From: Actinomadura violacea
GTDB lineage: Bacteria > Actinomycetota > Actinomycetes > Streptosporangiales > Streptosporangiaceae
NCBI RefSeq assembly: GCF_017573465.1
Contig: NZ_JAGEPF010000022.1
Location: forward strand, 1-64,000
Direction: 5' to 3'
Length of the DNA stretch: 64,000 bases
The notes beneath the pieces were generated by a model. It did no database searches and was not told the origin of the DNA. It saw only the letters and a program-made list of their open reading frames with translations. Made by a program: the position numbers and the translations under genes. Below are positions 60,780-64,000 of this stretch, in pieces. Numbering within the stretch: position 1 is the first letter of the stretch; each line of letters begins with the position of its first letter.

Positions 60780-61552
60780 CGCTTCCCTCCCTGCTTGGCG
60801 AGCTTCTTCGGCGGTGGCTTCTTCTTGCCGGGCGGGGCCGGGCGCCGTCTGCCGCGGTGTATGCGGCGTCCCACCAGCAGGCCCAGGACGATCAGCCCGC
60901 CGAGCCCGCTGCCGACGCCGAGCGCGGTGTTGTTCTTGACGGCGGCCTCGTGGTTGCCGCGGTCGTAGGCGTCCAGCTCCCGCCGGACCGCGGATTTGGG
61001 CCGCGGCGAGGGGTGGTGGGCGCGCTCCTGGACCTGGCCGGACAGGGCGATGTCCACGAACCGCGCGAGGACCTTCAGCAGGCCCGCCTCGTAGGGCAGC
61101 TCCGAAGTGGCGGCCTCGTAGGCGTCCTCCACGTCGATCCTGCGCGTCCCGCCGAACTGCTGTACGTCGCCGAGGGCGCCGCGGGGGTCGACGACCATGT
61201 AGACGCCGTCCTTGCCGAGCCGGTCGTGCAGCACGGGCACCAGGGACTCGAGGTCGGACGGCGCGTGGGTGTCGTCGTCGCTGCGCCGCGCGGGCGACGT
61301 CACCACCACGTACGTCGGGACTTGCAGGCGCCCGACCAGCGCCTTGATCTCGCCCGCCGTGCTCGGCGGCAGGGCCCGGGGCACCTGGTCGGTGACGTAC
61401 ACGTGATCGCGCTTGAGCTGGGCGACGATGGCGCCGATCCGCGTCTGCGCGGCGGGCGGTCCCGTCGGCCGGACGGGCCCCGCGAAGGCCGGTGCGGCCG
61501 TGCAGCAGGCGAGCAACCCGCCGATAACAAGGACAAACCACCCGCGCCGCAT
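60776..61552 (-). CDS. TPM-like membrane protein, paralogue A
   Basis: 258 residues. Signal peptide (RRGWFVLVIGGLLACCTAAPAFAG) and a domain with VYVTDQVPRALPPSTAGEI, TYVVVTSPARRSDDD and DGVYMVVDPRG. A C-terminal membrane helix (GVGSGLGGLIVLGLLVGRRIH) ends in a Lys/Pro-rich tail. It lacks the Cys/NPLHG module of B and C. First gene of the operon, divergent from gap with a 198-bp gap. Confidence 0.8.
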   Translation of the reverse strand: MRRGWFVLVIGGLLACCTAAPAFAGPVRPTGPPAAQTRIGAIVAQLKRDHVYVTDQVPRALPPSTAGEIKALVGRLQVPTYVVVTSPARRSDDDTHAPSDLESLVPVLHDRLGKDGVYMVVDPRGALGDVQQFGGTRRIDVEDAYEAATSELPYEAGLLKVLARFVDIALSGQVQERAHHPSPRPKSAVRRELDAYDRGNHEAAVKNNTALGVGSGLGGLIVLGLLVGRRIHRGRRRPAPPGKKKPPPKKLAKQGGKR

Positions 61553-61700
61553 GGCGGGAGTCTACTGATGATCGCCAGGGCCGGCCGGTCCCCCGGACGG
61601 GGGAGGACGGGTCACCCGCGAATCCACCGCCGCCGGTGTCGGGCTACCCGTGGGTCATTGGATAGGGTCGAGAGCGGGGGAAGACCCCGGTAGACCGCAG

Positions 61701-61729
61701 TTGACAGCCTGGTGACACCGGGCGATACG
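61701..61729 (+). promoter_or_regulatory. sigma-70-type promoter of gap
   Basis: TTGACA (61701-61706), 17-base spacer, GATACG (61724-61729). The start GTG 61751 is 22 bases downstream of the -10. A second possible -10, TAGGGT, is at 61663-61668. Confidence 0.6.
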
Positions 61730-61750
61730 ACGTACGAGGAGAGCCGTTCC

Positions 61751-62758
<1,008 letters not shown>

Positions 62759-62776
62759 CCGCGACGAGAGTCCCGT

Positions 62777-62815
62777 CCCCGCCGTGGCCGCGCCGAGCGC
62801 GCGGCCACGGCGGGG
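62777..62815 (+). terminator. 17-bp perfect hairpin between gap and pgk
   Basis: CCCCGCCGTGGCCGCGC (62777-62793) pairs with its exact inverse at 62799-62815 around a 5-base loop. It lies between the gap stop and the pgk start. It may be a partial terminator, an RNA-processing site or a stabiliser. Confidence 0.7.
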
Positions 62816-62842
62816 CCGTATCCGGAAGGACACCGCATCCCG

Positions 62843-64000
62843 ATGCGCACCATTGACGATCTGGACGTCGCCGGCCGGAAGGTGCTGGTCCGCGCGGACC
62901 TGAACGTCCCGCTGCAGGACGGCCGGATCACCGACGACGGGCGGATCCGGGCCAGCCTGCCGACGATCGAGACGCTGCTGGCCAAGGGCGCCAAGGTCAT
63001 CGTCTGCGCCCACCTCGGCCGCCCGAAGGGCGAGGTCAGGCCCGAGTTCTCGCTCGGGCCCGTCGCGGGCCGGCTGGGCGAGCTGCTCGGCGTCCGCGTG
63101 GTGTTCGCCGACGACGTGGTCGGCGCGTCGGCGCACGCCGCGGTCGGCGGGCTCGGCGACGGCGACGTCGCGCTGCTGGAGAACCTGCGCTTCGAGCCCG
63201 GCGAGACCAGCAAGGACGACGCCGAGCGCGGCGCGTTCGCCGACAAGCTGGCCGCGCTCGCCGACGTCTACGTCGGCGACGGGTTCGGCGCCGTGCACCG
63301 CAAGCACGCGAGCGTCTACGACGTGCCGAAGCGGCTCCCGCACGCGGCCGGCGATTTGATCGCCACCGAGGTCTCGGTGCTGGAGAAGCTCACCGACCGG
63401 GTCGAGCGGCCCTACGCGGTGGTCCTCGGCGGCTCCAAGGTCTCCGACAAGCTCGGCGTGATCGACAACCTGCTCGGCAAGGCCGACCGCATCCTGATCG
63501 GCGGTGGGATGGTCTTCACGTTCCTCAAGGCGCAGGGCCACGAGGTCGGCGAGAGCCTCCTCGAGGAGGACCAGCTCGGCACCGTCCGCGAGTACCTGCG
63601 GCGCGCCGAGGAGACCGGCGTGGAGTTCGTGCTGCCGGTGGACGTCGTCGCCGCGACCGCGTTCGCCGCGGACGCCGAGCACGACGTCGTCGCGGCCGAC
63701 GCGATCCCCGCCGACCGGCTCGGGCTGGACATCGGCCCCGAGTCCGGCAAGCTGTTCGCCTCGCGCCTCGCCGGGGCGAAGACGGTGTTCTGGAACGGCC
63801 CGATGGGCGTGTTCGAGATGGAGCCGTACTCGCACGGCACCCGCGCCGTGGCGCAGGGCCTGCTCGACTCGGGCGCGTTCACCGTGGTCGGCGGCGGCGA
63901 CTCCGCCGCGGCCGTCCGGCAGCTCGGCTTCGACGAGGCCGCCTTCTCGCACATCTCGACCGGTGGCGGCGCCAGCCTCGAGTACCTCGAGGGCAAGACG
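62843..64000 (+). CDS. pgk: phosphoglycerate kinase (partial, runs off the window)
   Basis: The first 386 residues, open to the window edge. Typical N-terminal motifs are RADLNVPL and CAHLGRPKGE, then LLENLRFEPGE, VYVGDGFGAVHRKHAS, the hinge VLGGSKVSDKLGVIDNL, and C-terminal VFWNGPMGVFE and GGGDSAAAV. It transfers phosphate from 1,3-bisphosphoglycerate to ADP. The end lacks only the last few residues and the stop codon. GGAAGGA lies before ATG 62843. Confidence 0.97.
   Translation, partial: MRTIDDLDVAGRKVLVRADLNVPLQDGRITDDGRIRASLPTIETLLAKGAKVIVCAHLGRPKGEVRPEFSLGPVAGRLGELLGVRVVFADDVVGASAHAAVGGLGDGDVALLENLRFEPGETSKDDAERGAFADKLAALADVYVGDGFGAVHRKHASVYDVPKRLPHAAGDLIATEVSVLEKLTDRVERPYAVVLGGSKVSDKLGVIDNLLGKADRILIGGGMVFTFLKAQGHEVGESLLEEDQLGTVREYLRRAEETGVEFVLPVDVVAATAFAADAEHDVVAADAIPADRLGLDIGPESGKLFASRLAGAKTVFWNGPMGVFEMEPYSHGTRAVAQGLLDSGAFTVVGGGDSAAAVRQLGFDEAAFSHISTGGGASLEYLEGKT

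Overview
The window is very GC-rich, gene-dense actinobacterial chromosome. Gene content (WhiA, SteA/SteB, mycothiol-linked enzymes, RapZ-YvcK-WhiA order, a DUF574-type methyltransferase, many TetR regulators) points to a mycothiol-producing filamentous actinobacterium. I infer an Actinomadura-like member of Streptosporangiales, but no marker here proves the genus. I see no insertion sequence, integrase, phage gene, CRISPR array or tRNA. No gene-free stretch exceeds about 250 bases.

Layout. 1-2760: the 5S end of an rRNA operon, its hairpin terminator, and a protein with a basic RGG-type repeat domain, a TPR core and an acidic tail, closed by a 20-bp perfect hairpin. 2.8-9.3 kb: small accessory enzymes (methyltransferase, alpha/beta hydrolases, TetR, and a DUF1015-NUDIX-metallo-hydrolase operon). 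9.4-21.4 kb: a long housekeeping run (HAD phosphatase, TlyA, NAD kinase, RecN, SteA, SteB, MraY-like, MurJ-like, GT4) linking rRNA modification, NADP supply, repair and envelope assembly. Two candidate micro-ORFs are coupled to nadK and steA. 21.5-25 kb: TerC under a manganese riboswitch, then a double-domain FadE34-like acyl-CoA dehydrogenase. 25-38.6 kb: a lipoprotein/MoxR/VWA operon, MFS-HxlR and SPW-TetR regulator pairs with visible operators, a six-TM-HAMP adenylate cyclase, a formaldehyde-mycothiol operon and several metallo-hydrolases.

38.8-44.2 kb is the most unusual part. A small membrane protein is translationally coupled to a 1329-residue protein that joins a CRP-type sensor and HTH to a STAND/NB-ARC ATPase and a long TPR array. 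A second, stand-alone CRP regulator follows. With the cyclase 8 kb upstream this may be a cyclic-nucleotide or ligand-gated signalling module; the link is inference.

44.2-64 kb: mycothiol-dependent isomerase-family protein, a zinc-ribbon metallo-hydrolase, TetR/SnoaL pair, uvrA with an SOS-like box, two tandem Rieske lipoproteins, an MscS channel, and the conserved uvrC-rapZ-yvcK-whiA block. The expected whiA-gap-pgk junction is interrupted by a converging operon of three paralogous TPM-like membrane proteins. gap and the start of pgk close the window.

Two copies of a composite three-hairpin repeat (24.95-25.09 kb and 58.08-58.22 kb, inverted to each other) sit between convergent genes. Their outer stem bases differ in compensated fashion, which suggests selection for structure.
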